Positions 55,477-64,000 of a DNA stretch of 64,000 nucleotides are shown here, piece by piece. Position numbers and translations under genes: made by a program. The notes beneath the pieces were generated by a model. The model ran no database searches and was not told the DNA's origin. It worked only from the letters and a program-made list of their open reading frames with translations. Each line of letters opens with the position of its first letter. Position 1 is the stretch's first letter. Source of the stretch: Sporosarcina sp. FSL K6-3457 (GTDB lineage Bacteria; Bacillota; Bacilli; Bacillales_A; Planococcaceae); NCBI RefSeq assembly GCF_038007285.1, contig NZ_JBBOWX010000001.1, positions 1,381,501 to 1,445,500 on the forward strand, in the 5' to 3' direction.

Positions 55477-56894
55477 ATGATTTCTTCTTTCTCCTCCGTT
55501 GGTAAACCTGGTAATTGAATCATAACTGTTGTTCCCTCTATGGCATCGCTGGTCATCGTAAATTGGCCCTCGTGTAAGCGGATAATCTCCTTGACGATGG
55601 TGATGCCTAAGCCGGTTCCTCCGGTTGTCCGGGTCCTTGCTTTATCGGTACGGAAAAAGCGCTCGCCAATTCGCTTAAGGTCTGCGTCATTGATATGAGT
55701 GCCAGTATTCGTCACCTTAAATTGAACAAAATCATGATCATCCTCTTTAAGCATAATGGCAATAGCTCCATTAGGGCTGGAATACTTAATGGCATTGTCA
55801 ATTGTATTATAAAAAACTTGTTGGATTCTTTTTGAATCGCCCATAATAATGAGGTCTTCTCCGATATTTAATTCTAATCGCAATTCTTTTTCTGTGAGAT
55901 GAATGGCGAAAAGATCAATCGTATCAACTAGTAATTGTGCAATGGCGATAGGCTGACTGTCGATGGTGTACATATCTTCTTGTAGATGATTTAGTTCGAT
56001 TAAATCATTGATGAGCTTGTTGAGTCGTATTGTTTCTTTTTCAATTGTTGTCAAATAGTTTTCTGCTTCTTCTGGTGAAGAATAGATTTTTTCTTTCAGC
56101 ACATGCGTGTAGCCGCCAATATAGGTTAACGGTGTGCGTAGCTCATGGACAATATTTGAAATGAATTCCTTTTTCCGTACCTCTTGCTGTTCCAGCGACA
56201 GGCTCATGGAGTTGAACGCCTCGGTCAGTTGGCCAAGCTCATCATTGCTTGTCGTTTCAATACGTTTCGAATAATTGCCCTTTGACACTTCAACGGAAAG
56301 CTGCTGTAGTTCTTGAATAGGCTTGAACAAAGATTGCCATACACGATTGACGGCAAGAAAAAGAATGAAGAAAAATAGAATCCCGACAATAATGAGGAGC
56401 GGAATACTCTCCCGGAACACATCTTGAATGGCCGCAAGGGGCACATAAATGTAAATGAAGCCAAGCAGCCCGTCTTCTCCTTTAATGGGGAAAATAGCCC
56501 CTATTATTTCACGGTCTAGCTCTTCGACAAATCCTTCTTTTAAAACGAATGCCCCTTGCTCTAAGATTAGTTTGTCCTCGGCATCGACAAGTGTTTCATA
56601 ATTTATTTTATAAGGGAAAGAGGTAGTAAGCTCTTCCAAGTTATCGACAACAATAATTTCATATTCTGAAATGACGTTATACCATTGAATTTTATCAATG
56701 ATTTCTTCACTTAATTCCCCATAATGGTAATGCGCCGCCGTTTTTTGCCCCTGATAGATGATGGCTTCTTCAATACTCGTTAAATATAATTTTGAATATA
56801 AATAATAAATGAAGAAAAAGGAAAACAGAATGGAAAACCCGATGCTAGAACCAAGTACAAGTAAGATTTTTTTACTTAATGTTAGGTTTTTCAT
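55473..56894 (-). CDS. HAMP-domain sensor histidine kinase
   Basis: 473 residues. Helix at about 10-30, an outer sensor of about 130 residues, helix at about 165-187, a HAMP domain (190-245), then the phospho-acceptor His in NIVHELRTPLTYIGGYTHVL near residue 252, the N box NTIDNAIKYSS near 370 and G boxes GGTGLGITIVKEI near 430. It should phosphorylate the response regulator encoded just upstream. GAGGTG before ATG 56894 sets the start. Signal unknown; SCO and YtkA-like neighbours hint at copper or respiration. Confidence 0.92.
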   Translation of the reverse strand: MKNLTLSKKILLVLGSSIGFSILFSFFFIYYLYSKLYLTSIEEAIIYQGQKTAAHYHYGELSEEIIDKIQWYNVISEYEIIVVDNLEELTTSFPYKINYETLVDAEDKLILEQGAFVLKEGFVEELDREIIGAIFPIKGEDGLLGFIYIYVPLAAIQDVFRESIPLLIIVGILFFFILFLAVNRVWQSLFKPIQELQQLSVEVSKGNYSKRIETTSNDELGQLTEAFNSMSLSLEQQEVRKKEFISNIVHELRTPLTYIGGYTHVLKEKIYSSPEEAENYLTTIEKETIRLNKLINDLIELNHLQEDMYTIDSQPIAIAQLLVDTIDLFAIHLTEKELRLELNIGEDLIIMGDSKRIQQVFYNTIDNAIKYSSPNGAIAIMLKEDDHDFVQFKVTNTGTHINDADLKRIGERFFRTDKARTRTTGGTGLGITIVKEIIRLHEGQFTMTSDAIEGTTVMIQLPGLPTEEKEEII

Positions 56895-56895
56895 A

Positions 56896-57570
56896 TTACA
56901 CCTCGAATTTATAGCCGAGACCCCAAACGGTTTCAATTAAATCTCCTTCACTACCCATTTTAAGGCGTAACGTCTTGATATGCGTATCAACAGTTCGTGC
57001 ACTGCTCTGGTGATCCTCTCCCCAAATCAGCTGGAGTAGCTGTTCACGCGTATAAACGCGGCCTTTATTTTTCACGAGTAAATGAAGCATGCCAAATTCC
57101 TTCGGCGTGAGTGATAGCTGAGTACCGTTTAATGTAACTGTATGGGCTTCGCTATCAATGACGATAGGCCCGACTTTCAAAATATCGGTGAGGGGTTTGT
57201 TTTGATAAGAACGTCTTAATACAGATTCGACTCTGGCTAAAAGCTCTCCAGGTAAAAATGGTTTAACGATATAATCGTCCCCGCCTAATTTCAAGCCTTG
57301 AACCTTATCCCATTCTTCTCCTTTTGCAGATAGAAAAATAAGTGGAACGTCGGAACTACGCTTGACCTCACGTGCGAATGTAAAGCCGTCCATATAGGGC
57401 ATCATAACGTCAACAATCAATAATTGTGGAGCTGTTTTATCGATTAAAAATAGTGCATGTACACCATCTGTTGCTTCGACAACATTATATCCTTCCTTTT
57501 CTAATAAAGTTCTAATCAGCTGTCGCATTTGTTCCTCATCGTCTATAATCATAATCGTTGATTTATTCAT
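56896..57570 (-). CDS. OmpR/PhoB family response regulator
   Basis: 224 residues. Receiver domain (1-115) with acidic pocket IIDDEE, phospho-Asp in LIVDVMMPYMDG near 52, and Lys in DYIVKPF near 102; then a winged-helix DNA-binding domain (LSLTPKEFGMLHLLV, TREQLLQLIWGED, RTVDTHIKTLRLKMG, ETVWGLGYKFEV). It is transcribed first, followed by the kinase and the SCO gene. ATG 57570 has GAGGT upstream. TGTGAA direct repeats at 57.71 kb are possible targets. Confidence 0.93.
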   Translation of the reverse strand: MNKSTIMIIDDEEQMRQLIRTLLEKEGYNVVEATDGVHALFLIDKTAPQLLIVDVMMPYMDGFTFAREVKRSSDVPLIFLSAKGEEWDKVQGLKLGGDDYIVKPFLPGELLARVESVLRRSYQNKPLTDILKVGPIVIDSEAHTVTLNGTQLSLTPKEFGMLHLLVKNKGRVYTREQLLQLIWGEDHQSSARTVDTHIKTLRLKMGSEGDLIETVWGLGYKFEV

Positions 57571-57629
57571 AAAATAACCTCGTTTCACTTGATTTGGCAG
57601 AAACTATCTACTTTAAAATAAGTCGCTGC

Positions 57630-57673
57630 GGGACAATTCAAAATTCGAACGCAATTACGCCTCGGCCTAATTG
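57630..57673 (+). repeat. Dispersed structured repeat, end fragment
   Basis: GGACAATTCAAAATTCGAAC then GCAATTACGCC-TC-GGCCTAATTGAT. Only the right-hand end of the family, in the divergent region upstream of the response regulator. Confidence 0.6.
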
Positions 57674-57712
57674 ATAAAAGAGATTTATCCATCCATTATT
57701 TTCTCAAATAGA

Positions 57713-57744
57713 TGTGAAGACTGTGTGAAATTATAAACTTCACA
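57713..57744. promoter_or_regulatory. Candidate response-regulator binding repeats
   Basis: TGTGAA at 57713-57718 and 57724-57729 (11-base period) and an inverted TTCACA at 57739-57744 lie between the two-component operon and the lipoprotein gene. An 11-base spaced pair is the usual layout for OmpR-family binding. Inference. Confidence 0.4.
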
Positions 57745-57823
57745 TTTACTTCTTACTTATCATATATAATCATACTGAATTTGTGAGCTGAAGTTAAGGA
57801 AAATAGCAGTGGAGGGAATTTGA

Positions 57824-58588
57824 ATGAAACGAAAATTATGGATGTTAATGGTGGGGCTCGTGCTGGCGACGATGGCAGCATGTGGTAATGAGAAACCGCA
57901 AGATGTAACTGTAGATGAAGTACCTCAACCGATTATTGTGGATTTGACGGTGACGGAAAAAGTGGAAGTCGGTGGCACTGTGAACATGGCGGCAGTCGTG
58001 ACGCAAGGCGATGAAAAAGTGGAAGATGCCGATGAAGTACTATTTGAATTTTGGGAAGAAGGCAAGAAAGCCGACAGTATGAAGATTGAATCGGTTAATG
58101 AAAAAGACGGCTTGTATACAGCGGAAACAACTTTCGATCATGATGGATTATTCCATGTTCAAGTACATGTAACAGCGAGAGGCTTGCATACGATGCCGAT
58201 GAAGGAAGTAATTGTTGGTAGCGGTGCGCAGAGCGTGGAAGAGCATGACAGCGAAGATCATCATGGAGAAGAACATCATCATGGGCACGCGGAAGGATTC
58301 TCGATGCATTTCGTAGAACCGGAGAACGTAAAGACTGATGAAGAATTTGGTCTTGTCGTTCATTTACAAATTGATGGAAAACCGCTTGAAAAAGCACGTG
58401 TCCGGTATGAAATATGGAGTGAAGCAAATCCCGACAAACATGATTGGATTACGGCTGTAGAATCTGAAGCAGGTGAATATGCTTATACCCATGCATTTGA
58501 GGAAGCAGGAACGTATAGTATACAAATTCATGTTGAAGATGATAAAGATTTGCATGAGCATGAAGTATATACCGTGGTAGTGGAATAA
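57824..58588 (+). CDS. His-rich lipoprotein with two FixH/YtkA-like domains
   Basis: 254 residues. Signal peptide with lipobox MAAC at about residue 20; two similar Ig-like domains (about 38-130 and 160-254), the second with FSMHFVEPENVKTDEEFGLVVHLQIDGKPLEKARVRYEIW. Between them is a His/Glu-rich linker (EEHDSEDHHGEEHHHGHAEG) likely to bind metal such as copper. YtkA/FixH-like proteins often accompany oxidase assembly genes, which agrees with the divergent SCO operon. GGAGGG precedes the ATG; a terminator follows. Confidence 0.85.
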   Translation: MKRKLWMLMVGLVLATMAACGNEKPQDVTVDEVPQPIIVDLTVTEKVEVGGTVNMAAVVTQGDEKVEDADEVLFEFWEEGKKADSMKIESVNEKDGLYTAETTFDHDGLFHVQVHVTARGLHTMPMKEVIVGSGAQSVEEHDSEDHHGEEHHHGHAEGFSMHFVEPENVKTDEEFGLVVHLQIDGKPLEKARVRYEIWSEANPDKHDWITAVESEAGEYAYTHAFEEAGTYSIQIHVEDDKDLHEHEVYTVVVE

Positions 58589-58596
58589 TAATAGGA

Positions 58597-58630
58597 GACC
58601 TCCTTGGCGAATATGTCAGGAGGTTTTTTG
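58597..58630 (+). terminator. Rho-independent terminator
   Basis: ACCTCCT (58598-58604) pairs with AGGAGGT (58618-58624), then TTTTTT. Confidence 0.8.
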
Positions 58631-58737
58631 TTTCTGAATAAAGTAAGTTGGCATTCAAATTGGAATTGTGTTATAACTAGAATATTAAGTAGAGTAGATG
58701 AGTCGGAATAATAGATTTAATAATTAGAGGGGGAATT

Positions 58738-59205
58738 ATGATGGTGAAGATGAATGTGGAAAGTTTTAATTTAGATCATACAAAGGTTGCGGCGCCATTT
58801 GTCCGGTTGGCAGGTACAAAACAAGGTAGTCATGGTGACGTTGTATATAAATACGATGTACGTTTTAAACAGCCAAACAAAGAGCATATGGAAATGCCAG
58901 CTTTACATTCGATTGAACATTTAATGGCAGAAAATATTCGTAATCACTCGGACCAAGTGGTTGACTTAAGTCCAATGGGTTGTCAAACGGGTTTTTATTT
59001 ATCCGTTATTAATCATGATGATTACGAGGATATTTTAGTGATTTTGGAAAAGACATTACAGGATGTAGTCGTCGCGACTGAAGTTCCGGCATGTAATGAA
59101 GTACAGTGTGGATGGGCGGCGAGTCATAGCCTAGAAGGTGCTCAACAGCTGGCGAAAGAGATGTTAGCGAAGAAAGATGAGTGGCGTCAGGTGTTTGCTG
59201 AATAA
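58738..59205 (+). CDS. luxS: S-ribosylhomocysteine lyase
   Basis: 155 residues. The metal site HSIEHLMAE near residue 56-64 (HxxEH), catalytic Cys in [10 protein letters not shown] near 84 and CNEVQCGW near 124 identify LuxS. It splits S-ribosylhomocysteine into homocysteine and DPD, the precursor of autoinducer 2, and so links methyl recycling with [10 protein letters not shown]. GAGGGGGAA precedes the ATG; ATG 58741 is also possible. A hairpin terminator is at 59218-59246. Confidence 0.96.
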   Translation: MMVKMNVESFNLDHTKVAAPFVRLAGTKQGSHGDVVYKYDVRFKQPNKEHMEMPALHSIEHLMAENIRNHSDQVVDLSPMGCQTGFYLSVINHDDYEDILVILEKTLQDVVVATEVPACNEVQCGWAASHSLEGAQQLAKEMLAKKDEWRQVFAE

Positions 59206-59217
59206 TGATGAGTTGGG

Positions 59218-59246
59218 GCCATTCACGGCGTCGTGAATGGTTTTTT
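59218..59246 (+). terminator. Rho-independent terminator of luxS
   Basis: CCATTCAC (59219-59226) pairs with GTGAATGG (59233-59240), then TTTTTT. Confidence 0.85.
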
Positions 59247-59378
59247 GAATGGAATGAAAGGCGAGTTTGCGTGGAATACCGGTGAGTTCCTCTAATTTAC
59301 CGGCGACTTCCGTGAAATGCCTGTGATCCATTGTATAATTAGAATCATCATACAAACTTTCATTGGAGGGATTTAAAA

Positions 59379-59831
59379 ATGGCAGAGCACCACTTTCATT
59401 TAACAGCAAACTGGCCGGGTTTGCGCAATGATGTAGGGACCATTGAAGCAGGGAATTTAATAACAGAAGTGTCGATTCCACCTGAAATGGATGGGCCGGG
59501 GATTGGTACTAATCCAGATGAAATGCTGTTAGGGGCAGCGGCAACTTGTTATATTATTACACTGGCAGCTATGATGGAGCGCAGCAAGCTAGAGAAAGAA
59601 GCATTGACGATGGAGTCTGTTGGTATTGTCGATGTGACAAATGGTGTCATTACCTATCAAAAAATTATCCATAAACCGCATATTATTTTGAAGCTAGATG
59701 CAACAGAAAAAGATGAGGTACTCGCGCAAAAATTGGCTGAAAAAGCGGAAACATCCTGCATGATTAGCCGAGCGATTAAGGGGAATGTTGAGGTTGAGCT
59801 GCAAGCAACAGTATCGAAATTAACTGAATAG
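59379..59831 (+). CDS. OsmC/Ohr family protein
   Basis: 150 residues. The two reactive Cys of the family are present: one in LLGAAATCYIITLAAMMERS near residue 60 and one in KAETSCMISRAIKGNVEVE near 127. Such proteins reduce organic hydroperoxides with thiol donors, or act in osmotic and oxidative stress. The sequence is nearer the SACOL1771/YhfA-like branch than classical Ohr. TTGGAGGGA precedes the ATG; a hairpin follows. Confidence 0.88.
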   Translation: MAEHHFHLTANWPGLRNDVGTIEAGNLITEVSIPPEMDGPGIGTNPDEMLLGAAATCYIITLAAMMERSKLEKEALTMESVGIVDVTNGVITYQKIIHKPHIILKLDATEKDEVLAQKLAEKAETSCMISRAIKGNVEVELQATVSKLTE

Positions 59832-59847
59832 GGATAGGAATGCATCA

Positions 59848-59890
59848 AGCATGTGTACACTTGAACTTAGAGTGTGCACATGCTTTTTTT
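59848..59890 (+). terminator. Rho-independent terminator
   Basis: AGCATGTGTACACT (59848-59861) pairs with AGTGTGCACATGCT (59871-59884), then T-run. Confidence 0.85.
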
Positions 59891-59944
59891 AAGCCTTATT
59901 CCCCCTAAATGCCGTGTGTGGCACTCGCAGATTCATTTATTTTT

Positions 59945-60006
59945 TGAAAACGGTTGCAAAACATGTATGTACAGGTTATTATAAATGTAATACATGTATA
60001 TACAAG
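59945..60006 (+). promoter_or_regulatory. tre promoter with cre site and two TreR-like boxes
   Basis: TTGCAA (59954-59959) and TATTAT (59977-59982) with a 17-base spacer form the promoter. TGAAAACGGTTGCA (59945-59958) matches the CcpA cre consensus at 13 of 14 positions. ACATGTATGTACAG (59961-59974) lies in the spacer and TACATGTATATACAAG (59991-60006) after the start point; the latter differs from the CTTGTATATACAAG TreR operator in one left-half base. Repression by TreR and catabolite repression are expected. Confidence 0.75.
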
Positions 60007-60021
60007 AGTGGAGGGTAATAA

Positions 60022-60519
60022 ATGTTTGGAAAACTATTCGGTAAAAAAGTGCAGTCGAAAGAACAAGTAGTGATGGCTCCACTAAGTGGAACACTGCGTC
60101 AGCTGGAGGAAGTACCTGATCCGGTATTTGCGGGAAAAATGGTAGGTGAAGGGATTGCCATCGAACCGAGTGAGGGAATTGTTGTAGCGCCATTTGATGG
60201 TGAAATTGTTCAACTATTTCCTACGAAGCATGCGATTGGACTGCGCAACGCGTCTGGCCTTGAAGTGTTAATTCACATTGGATTGGACACTGTGTCTCTT
60301 CAAGGAGAGGGATTCGAGGCGTTTGTTAAACAGGGAGACCAAGTGAAGATGGGCGATAAGCTGATTACATTTGATATGGCGATCATCAACGACAAGGCTA
60401 GTAGTACCATTACACCTGTCGTGTTGACAAATGGTGACGTTGTGAAAAGTTTTGACATTAGTAAAGAAACGACAGTTATCGCAGGTCAATCGATAGTCAT
60501 GACTGTGTATTTGAACTAA
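60022..60519 (+). CDS. PTS glucose-type EIIA component
   Basis: 165 residues forming a complete EIIA-Glc (Crr-like) domain: [44 protein letters not shown] with the first His and [10 protein letters not shown] with the phospho-His near residue 91. It passes phosphate from HPr to the EIIBC transporter encoded next, which has no A domain of its own. In Bacillus subtilis that task is done by EIIA of other transporters, so a dedicated gene here is notable. TGGAGGG precedes the ATG. Confidence 0.93.
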   Translation: MFGKLFGKKVQSKEQVVMAPLSGTLRQLEEVPDPVFAGKMVGEGIAIEPSEGIVVAPFDGEIVQLFPTKHAIGLRNASGLEVLIHIGLDTVSLQGEGFEAFVKQGDQVKMGDKLITFDMAIINDKASSTITPVVLTNGDVVKSFDISKETTVIAGQSIVMTVYLN

Positions 60520-60540
60520 CTTTTACGAGGGGGAATAGGG

Positions 60541-61947
60541 ATGGAATATTCAAAAGAAGCAAGTGATATTGTTGAAGCGGTTGGTGGTAAAGAAAATATT
60601 GCCGCGGTTACACATTGCGTTACTCGACTGCGCTTTGCTTTGAATGACGAGGGGAAAGTTGATAAAAAAGCATTAGAGGATATGAAAATCGTTAAGGGTG
60701 TATTTTCAGCGAACGGTCAATTCCAAGTCGTAGTTGGTCAGGGAACAGTTGATAAAGTGCATGCTGCTATGACACAGGAAACTGGAATGGCTGGGGCGAC
60801 AAAAGAGCAAGTGAAGAACGCAGCTGCTAAAAAGCAAAATCCTTTACAGCGCGCCATTAAAACGCTGGCTGATATTTTCATTCCAATTTTACCGGCAATT
60901 GTGACGGCGGGTCTATTAATGGGGATTAATAATATTCTTGCGAATAAAGGGATCTTCTATGAAACGCAGTCACTCATTGAGGTGCATCAGCAATGGGCAG
61001 GCGTGGCTGATATGATTAATATTATTGCTAATACTGCATTTGTCTTTTTACCAGCCTTAATAGGGTGGTCCGCCGTCAAACGATTTGGCGGCAATGAATT
61101 ACTCGGAATTGTCATTGGTCTGATTTTAGTACATCCTGATTTGTTGAATGCATGGGGGTATGGTGAGGCATTGGCCAATGATAGTATTCCAACGTGGAAC
61201 TTATTTGGATTAGAAGTGAATAAGATTGGCTATCAAGGTCAAGTATTACCTGTATTATTTGCATCGTGGATATTAGCGAAAATGGAGATATTTCTTAAAA
61301 AACGTGTTATGGATTCCTTGCATTTGTTAGTCGTTGCACCGATTGCTTTATTAGTGACGGGTGTTTTGACATTTATCGTTATTGGACCTATTACTTTTAC
61401 AATTGGTAATTTTATTACAGATGGTTTGGTCGCTATATTTGATTCGTATGCGATTTTGGGTGGTTTAGTTTATGGAGCAATTTATGCGCCATTAGTCATT
61501 ACAGGTATGCACCATACATTCCTAGCAGTAGATTTACAGTTGATTGGTAGCACTGGTTTTACATTCTTGTGGCCTATTTTAGCACTATCAAATATCGCAC
61601 AGGGCTCCGCGGCATTTGCGATGATGCTAGCAACGAAAGATGAGAAGTTACGAGGCTTGTCAGGGACATCCGGTCTTTCTGCATGGCTTGGGATTACAGA
61701 ACCAGCTATGTTTGGGGTGAATTTACGATTTAGATATCCATTTATAGCAGCTGTGATTGGGTCGTCCATAGCGGCAGCATTTATTACCTTGCAAAAAGTT
61801 CAAGCGACTTCAATCGGTGTGGGTGGTGTACCGGGCATATTATCTATCGTACCGAGTGGCTGGGTTGCATTTGGTATTGGCATGGCCGTTGTCATTGTCG
61901 TACCGTTTGTCATTACATTTTTGATTGCAAAACGAAATAAAGATTAA
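60541..61947 (+). CDS. treP: PTS trehalose transporter, EIIBC
   Basis: 468 residues. EIIB (1-90) has the phospho-Cys in AVTHCVTRLRFAL near residue 27; EIIC (about 105-465) has ten hydrophobic segments with GITEPAMFGVNLRF near 382. There is no EIIA domain. It imports trehalose as trehalose-6-phosphate. Specificity is taken from the neighbouring treA and treR-like genes. GAGGGGGAATAGGG precedes the ATG. Confidence 0.94.
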   Translation: MEYSKEASDIVEAVGGKENIAAVTHCVTRLRFALNDEGKVDKKALEDMKIVKGVFSANGQFQVVVGQGTVDKVHAAMTQETGMAGATKEQVKNAAAKKQNPLQRAIKTLADIFIPILPAIVTAGLLMGINNILANKGIFYETQSLIEVHQQWAGVADMINIIANTAFVFLPALIGWSAVKRFGGNELLGIVIGLILVHPDLLNAWGYGEALANDSIPTWNLFGLEVNKIGYQGQVLPVLFASWILAKMEIFLKKRVMDSLHLLVVAPIALLVTGVLTFIVIGPITFTIGNFITDGLVAIFDSYAILGGLVYGAIYAPLVITGMHHTFLAVDLQLIGSTGFTFLWPILALSNIAQGSAAFAMMLATKDEKLRGLSGTSGLSAWLGITEPAMFGVNLRFRYPFIAAVIGSSIAAAFITLQKVQATSIGVGGVPGILSIVPSGWVAFGIGMAVVIVVPFVITFLIAKRNKD

Positions 61948-61972
61948 TAGTAGCAGAATGAGGTGTTTCTAG

Positions 61973-63631
61973 ATGAATAGCGAGTGGTGGAAAGAAGCAG
62001 TCGTTTATCAAATTTATCCGAAAAGCTTTAACGATACGACGGGCAAGGGTACTGGCGATATTAGAGGCGTGATGGACAAATTAGATTATCTACAAGAATT
62101 AGGGGTCGATGTGATTTGGCTAACACCTATCTATCAGTCCCCGCAGAATGATAATGGCTATGATATTAGTGATTATTATGCAATTGACGAGTCCTATGGC
62201 ACCATGGAGGATTTTGAGAAGTTACTAGACGAGACGCATAAACGTGGGATGCGTCTCATCATGGATTTGGTCATTAACCATACATCGACTGAACATGAAT
62301 GGTTTAAGCAGTCCGCTAGTTCCAAGGATAGTGAGTATCGTGACTTCTATATTTGGAAAGACGGCGTCGATGGCAAGGAGCCGAATAATTGGCAGTCGAA
62401 ATTTGGTGGCTCTGCTTGGGGGTATGACGAACAAAGTGGTCAATACTATTTACACTTATTCGACAAGACGCAGGCAGATTTAAATTGGGAAAATGAAGCG
62501 GTTCGTAAAAAGTTATATGACATGATGGGCTTCTGGGCGGAAAAAGGTATCGATGGGTTCCGGCTGGATGTCATCAATTTAATTTCCAAAGATCAACAAT
62601 TTCCGAACGATGATATTGGAGATGGACGACGGTTTTACACGGATGGGCCAAGAATTCATGAGTATTTACAGGAGATGAATGAAGCTGTTTTGACTCCTTA
62701 TCAATTAATAACCGTTGGGGAAATGTCTTCAACAACGTTGGATAGTTGTATTTTGTATACGCAAGCAGATCGAAAAGAGCTGGATATGACATTTCAGTTT
62801 CATCATTTGAAGGTTGATTATCCGAATGGTGAAAAATGGACGAAGGCGCCCTTTGACTTTATGCAGTTGAAGGAAATTCTCACGCATTGGCAAGTCGGTA
62901 TGCATGAAGGAAACGGCTGGAATGCGCTGTTTTGGTGCAATCATGATCAGCCGCGTATTGTGTCTAGACTTGGCGATGATGGTAAGTATCGTGAGCAATC
63001 AGCCAAAATGCTTGCGACAACGCTACACATGATGAATGGTACGCCTTATATTTATCAAGGTGAAGAAATAGGCATGACCAATCATAATTTCGCGACGATC
63101 GATGGTTACCGTGATGTTGAGTCATTAAATGCTTATCAGTCCATGCAAAATGAAGGTAAGTCAGAGCAAGAAATCATAGGCATTTTACAACAGAAATCAC
63201 GGGATAACGCGAGAACGCCTATGCAATGGTCAGCTGAACCTCAAGCTGGATTTACGACGGGGACGCCTTGGATTCCTGTGACGGCTAATTATCCAGCTAT
63301 TAATGTGGAGCAAGCACTAGTAAATAAAAACTCCATTTTTTATCATTATCAACAGTTAATCGCTTTGAGGAAGAAATATGCTATTATAGTAGCAGGCGAT
63401 TATCAGCCGCTTCTGCTGGAGCATCCACATATTTATGCGTATAAGCGTAATTGGAATAATGAAAAATTGCTTGTGGTGAGCAATTTTTACGGGGAAGAAG
63501 TTACCGTCGATATTCCCGTAGAGGGGATGGAAGAGGCAACGATAATTCTTTCTAATTATCCAGATTCCTCGACCATATTTGAAAAATTAACAGTAAGACC
63601 TTATGAATCGGTTGTGTATTATGTAAGATAA
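61973..63631 (+). CDS. treA: Alpha,alpha-phosphotrehalase, GH13
   Basis: 552 residues. GH13 regions are present: MDLVINHTS near residue 98, GFRLDVINLISKDQ near 196 with the nucleophile Asp, ITVGEMSSTT near 246 with the general acid Glu, and FWCNHDQPRIVSRLG near 320. It splits trehalose-6-phosphate into glucose and glucose-6-phosphate. WWKEAVVYQIYPKSFND is the usual start. Genes order EIIA-treP-treA-treR supports the assignment over oligo-1,6-glucosidase. Confidence 0.94.
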   Translation: MNSEWWKEAVVYQIYPKSFNDTTGKGTGDIRGVMDKLDYLQELGVDVIWLTPIYQSPQNDNGYDISDYYAIDESYGTMEDFEKLLDETHKRGMRLIMDLVINHTSTEHEWFKQSASSKDSEYRDFYIWKDGVDGKEPNNWQSKFGGSAWGYDEQSGQYYLHLFDKTQADLNWENEAVRKKLYDMMGFWAEKGIDGFRLDVINLISKDQQFPNDDIGDGRRFYTDGPRIHEYLQEMNEAVLTPYQLITVGEMSSTTLDSCILYTQADRKELDMTFQFHHLKVDYPNGEKWTKAPFDFMQLKEILTHWQVGMHEGNGWNALFWCNHDQPRIVSRLGDDGKYREQSAKMLATTLHMMNGTPYIYQGEEIGMTNHNFATIDGYRDVESLNAYQSMQNEGKSEQEIIGILQQKSRDNARTPMQWSAEPQAGFTTGTPWIPVTANYPAINVEQALVNKNSIFYHYQQLIALRKKYAIIVAGDYQPLLLEHPHIYAYKRNWNNEKLLVVSNFYGEEVTVDIPVEGMEEATIILSNYPDSSTIFEKLTVRPYESVVYYVR

Positions 63632-63643
63632 TGAGGTAGAGTA

Positions 63644-64000
63644 ATGGAAAAGTATTTAACGATTTATCATGATTTAGTAAATAAAACAACGACGAAATAT
63701 TGGGGCGACTCGACGATGCTTCCTTCGGAAAATAGTCTAGCGCAGACGTATGAGGCTTCACGCGAAACTATTCGGAAAGCGCTAGAATTATTGGCGCAAG
63801 ATGGTTATATTCAAAAAGTCCGCGGCAAAGGTTCCGTTATTATTAGTCGCAATACATTCGATTTTCCCGTTTCCGGAATTGTTAGTTTTAAAGAGTTAGC
63901 CACCAATTTGAAGTTTCCAACGCATACAATCGTCAACGAACTTTCTATTGTGAAGGCTGATCAAAAGCTGCAGTCTAAATTGGACGTGAAAGTGAACGAA
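63644..64000 (+). CDS. treR: GntR-family trehalose operon repressor, 3'-truncated by window edge
   Basis: The first 119 residues are visible. A GntR winged helix fills residues 5-70 (MLPSENSLAQTYEASRETIRKALELLAQDGYIQKVRGKGSVII), followed by the start of a UTRA effector domain (FPVSGIVSFKEL). By position and by the TreR-like boxes before the operon it is the trehalose repressor, with trehalose-6-phosphate as probable inducer. ATG preceded by GAGGTAGAG; 12 bases after the treA stop. Confidence 0.9.
   Translation, partial: MEKYLTIYHDLVNKTTTKYWGDSTMLPSENSLAQTYEASRETIRKALELLAQDGYIQKVRGKGSVIISRNTFDFPVSGIVSFKELATNLKFPTHTIVNELSIVKADQKLQSKLDVKVNE

Overview
The window looks like chromosome of a low-GC, endospore-forming Gram-positive bacterium, most likely Bacillales, family Planococcaceae (Sporosarcina/Lysinibacillus-like). 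Reasons: strong AGGAGG-type ribosome binding sites, U-tract hairpin terminators, a CotF-type spore coat protein, a LysM-GH18 spore cortex hydrolase, a SAM-I (S-box) riboswitch, LicT-type antitermination, CcpA-like cre sites and hisZ-type histidine biosynthesis. Genus is inference only; no rRNA or tRNA gene is visible.

Layout. 1-8.7 kb is an accessory mix: acetyltransferases, a Nudix hydrolase, a DUF402 gene broken by one stop codon, a nucleotidyltransferase, an extra sliding-clamp gene (dnaN paralogue), DUF2785, an IscB RNA-guided nuclease element with its candidate omega-RNA and terminal hairpins, a SIMPL protein, a DinB-like protein and a PP2C-like phosphatase whose 5' end carries an amber codon. 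8.7-24.6 kb holds a secreted SGNH esterase, S-box-controlled metA, a DUF421 protein, malic enzyme, a TetR/SMR efflux locus with two matching operators, a HAD phosphatase, an RluA enzyme, spore genes, glutamate dehydrogenase and a DUF6583-like protein. 24.8-28.5 kb is an ABC exporter operon with a YdcF-like protein. 28.6-30.9 kb has an Rpn-type nuclease and an HTH protein. 31-35.5 kb is a complete beta-glucoside locus (licT, PTS IIBCA, 6-phospho-beta-glucosidase) with two RNA antiterminator/terminator pairs.

35.7-43.7 kb is the histidine locus: hisJ divergent from hisZ-G-D-B-A-F-IE-C. hisH is absent from its usual place between hisB and hisA, where five exact 21-nt-period repeats stand instead. 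A 489-bp MITE-like element with 20-bp inverted ends and a 6-bp target duplication sits exactly between the hisC stop codon and the operon terminator. 44-54.7 kb holds an rlmN-type gene, stress and membrane proteins, a BlaI/BlaR-like pair with three operator copies that link it to a VOC protein and to the disulfide pair bdbD-bdbC, DedA, a soluble chemoreceptor and an aldehyde dehydrogenase whose reading frame appears to begin at ATC. 54.9-58.6 kb is a two-component system with an SCO protein and a divergent His-rich FixH/YtkA lipoprotein. luxS and an OsmC-family gene follow, and the window ends inside a trehalose operon (EIIA, treP, treA, treR) with a CcpA site and TreR-like boxes.

A family of structured intergenic repeats (at least eight places) runs through the region; one copy forms the loop of a riboswitch helix. 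The most unusual items are the IscB element, the MITE in the his operon, the missing hisH with its repeat array, the repeat inside the riboswitch and the three-promoter BlaI regulon.
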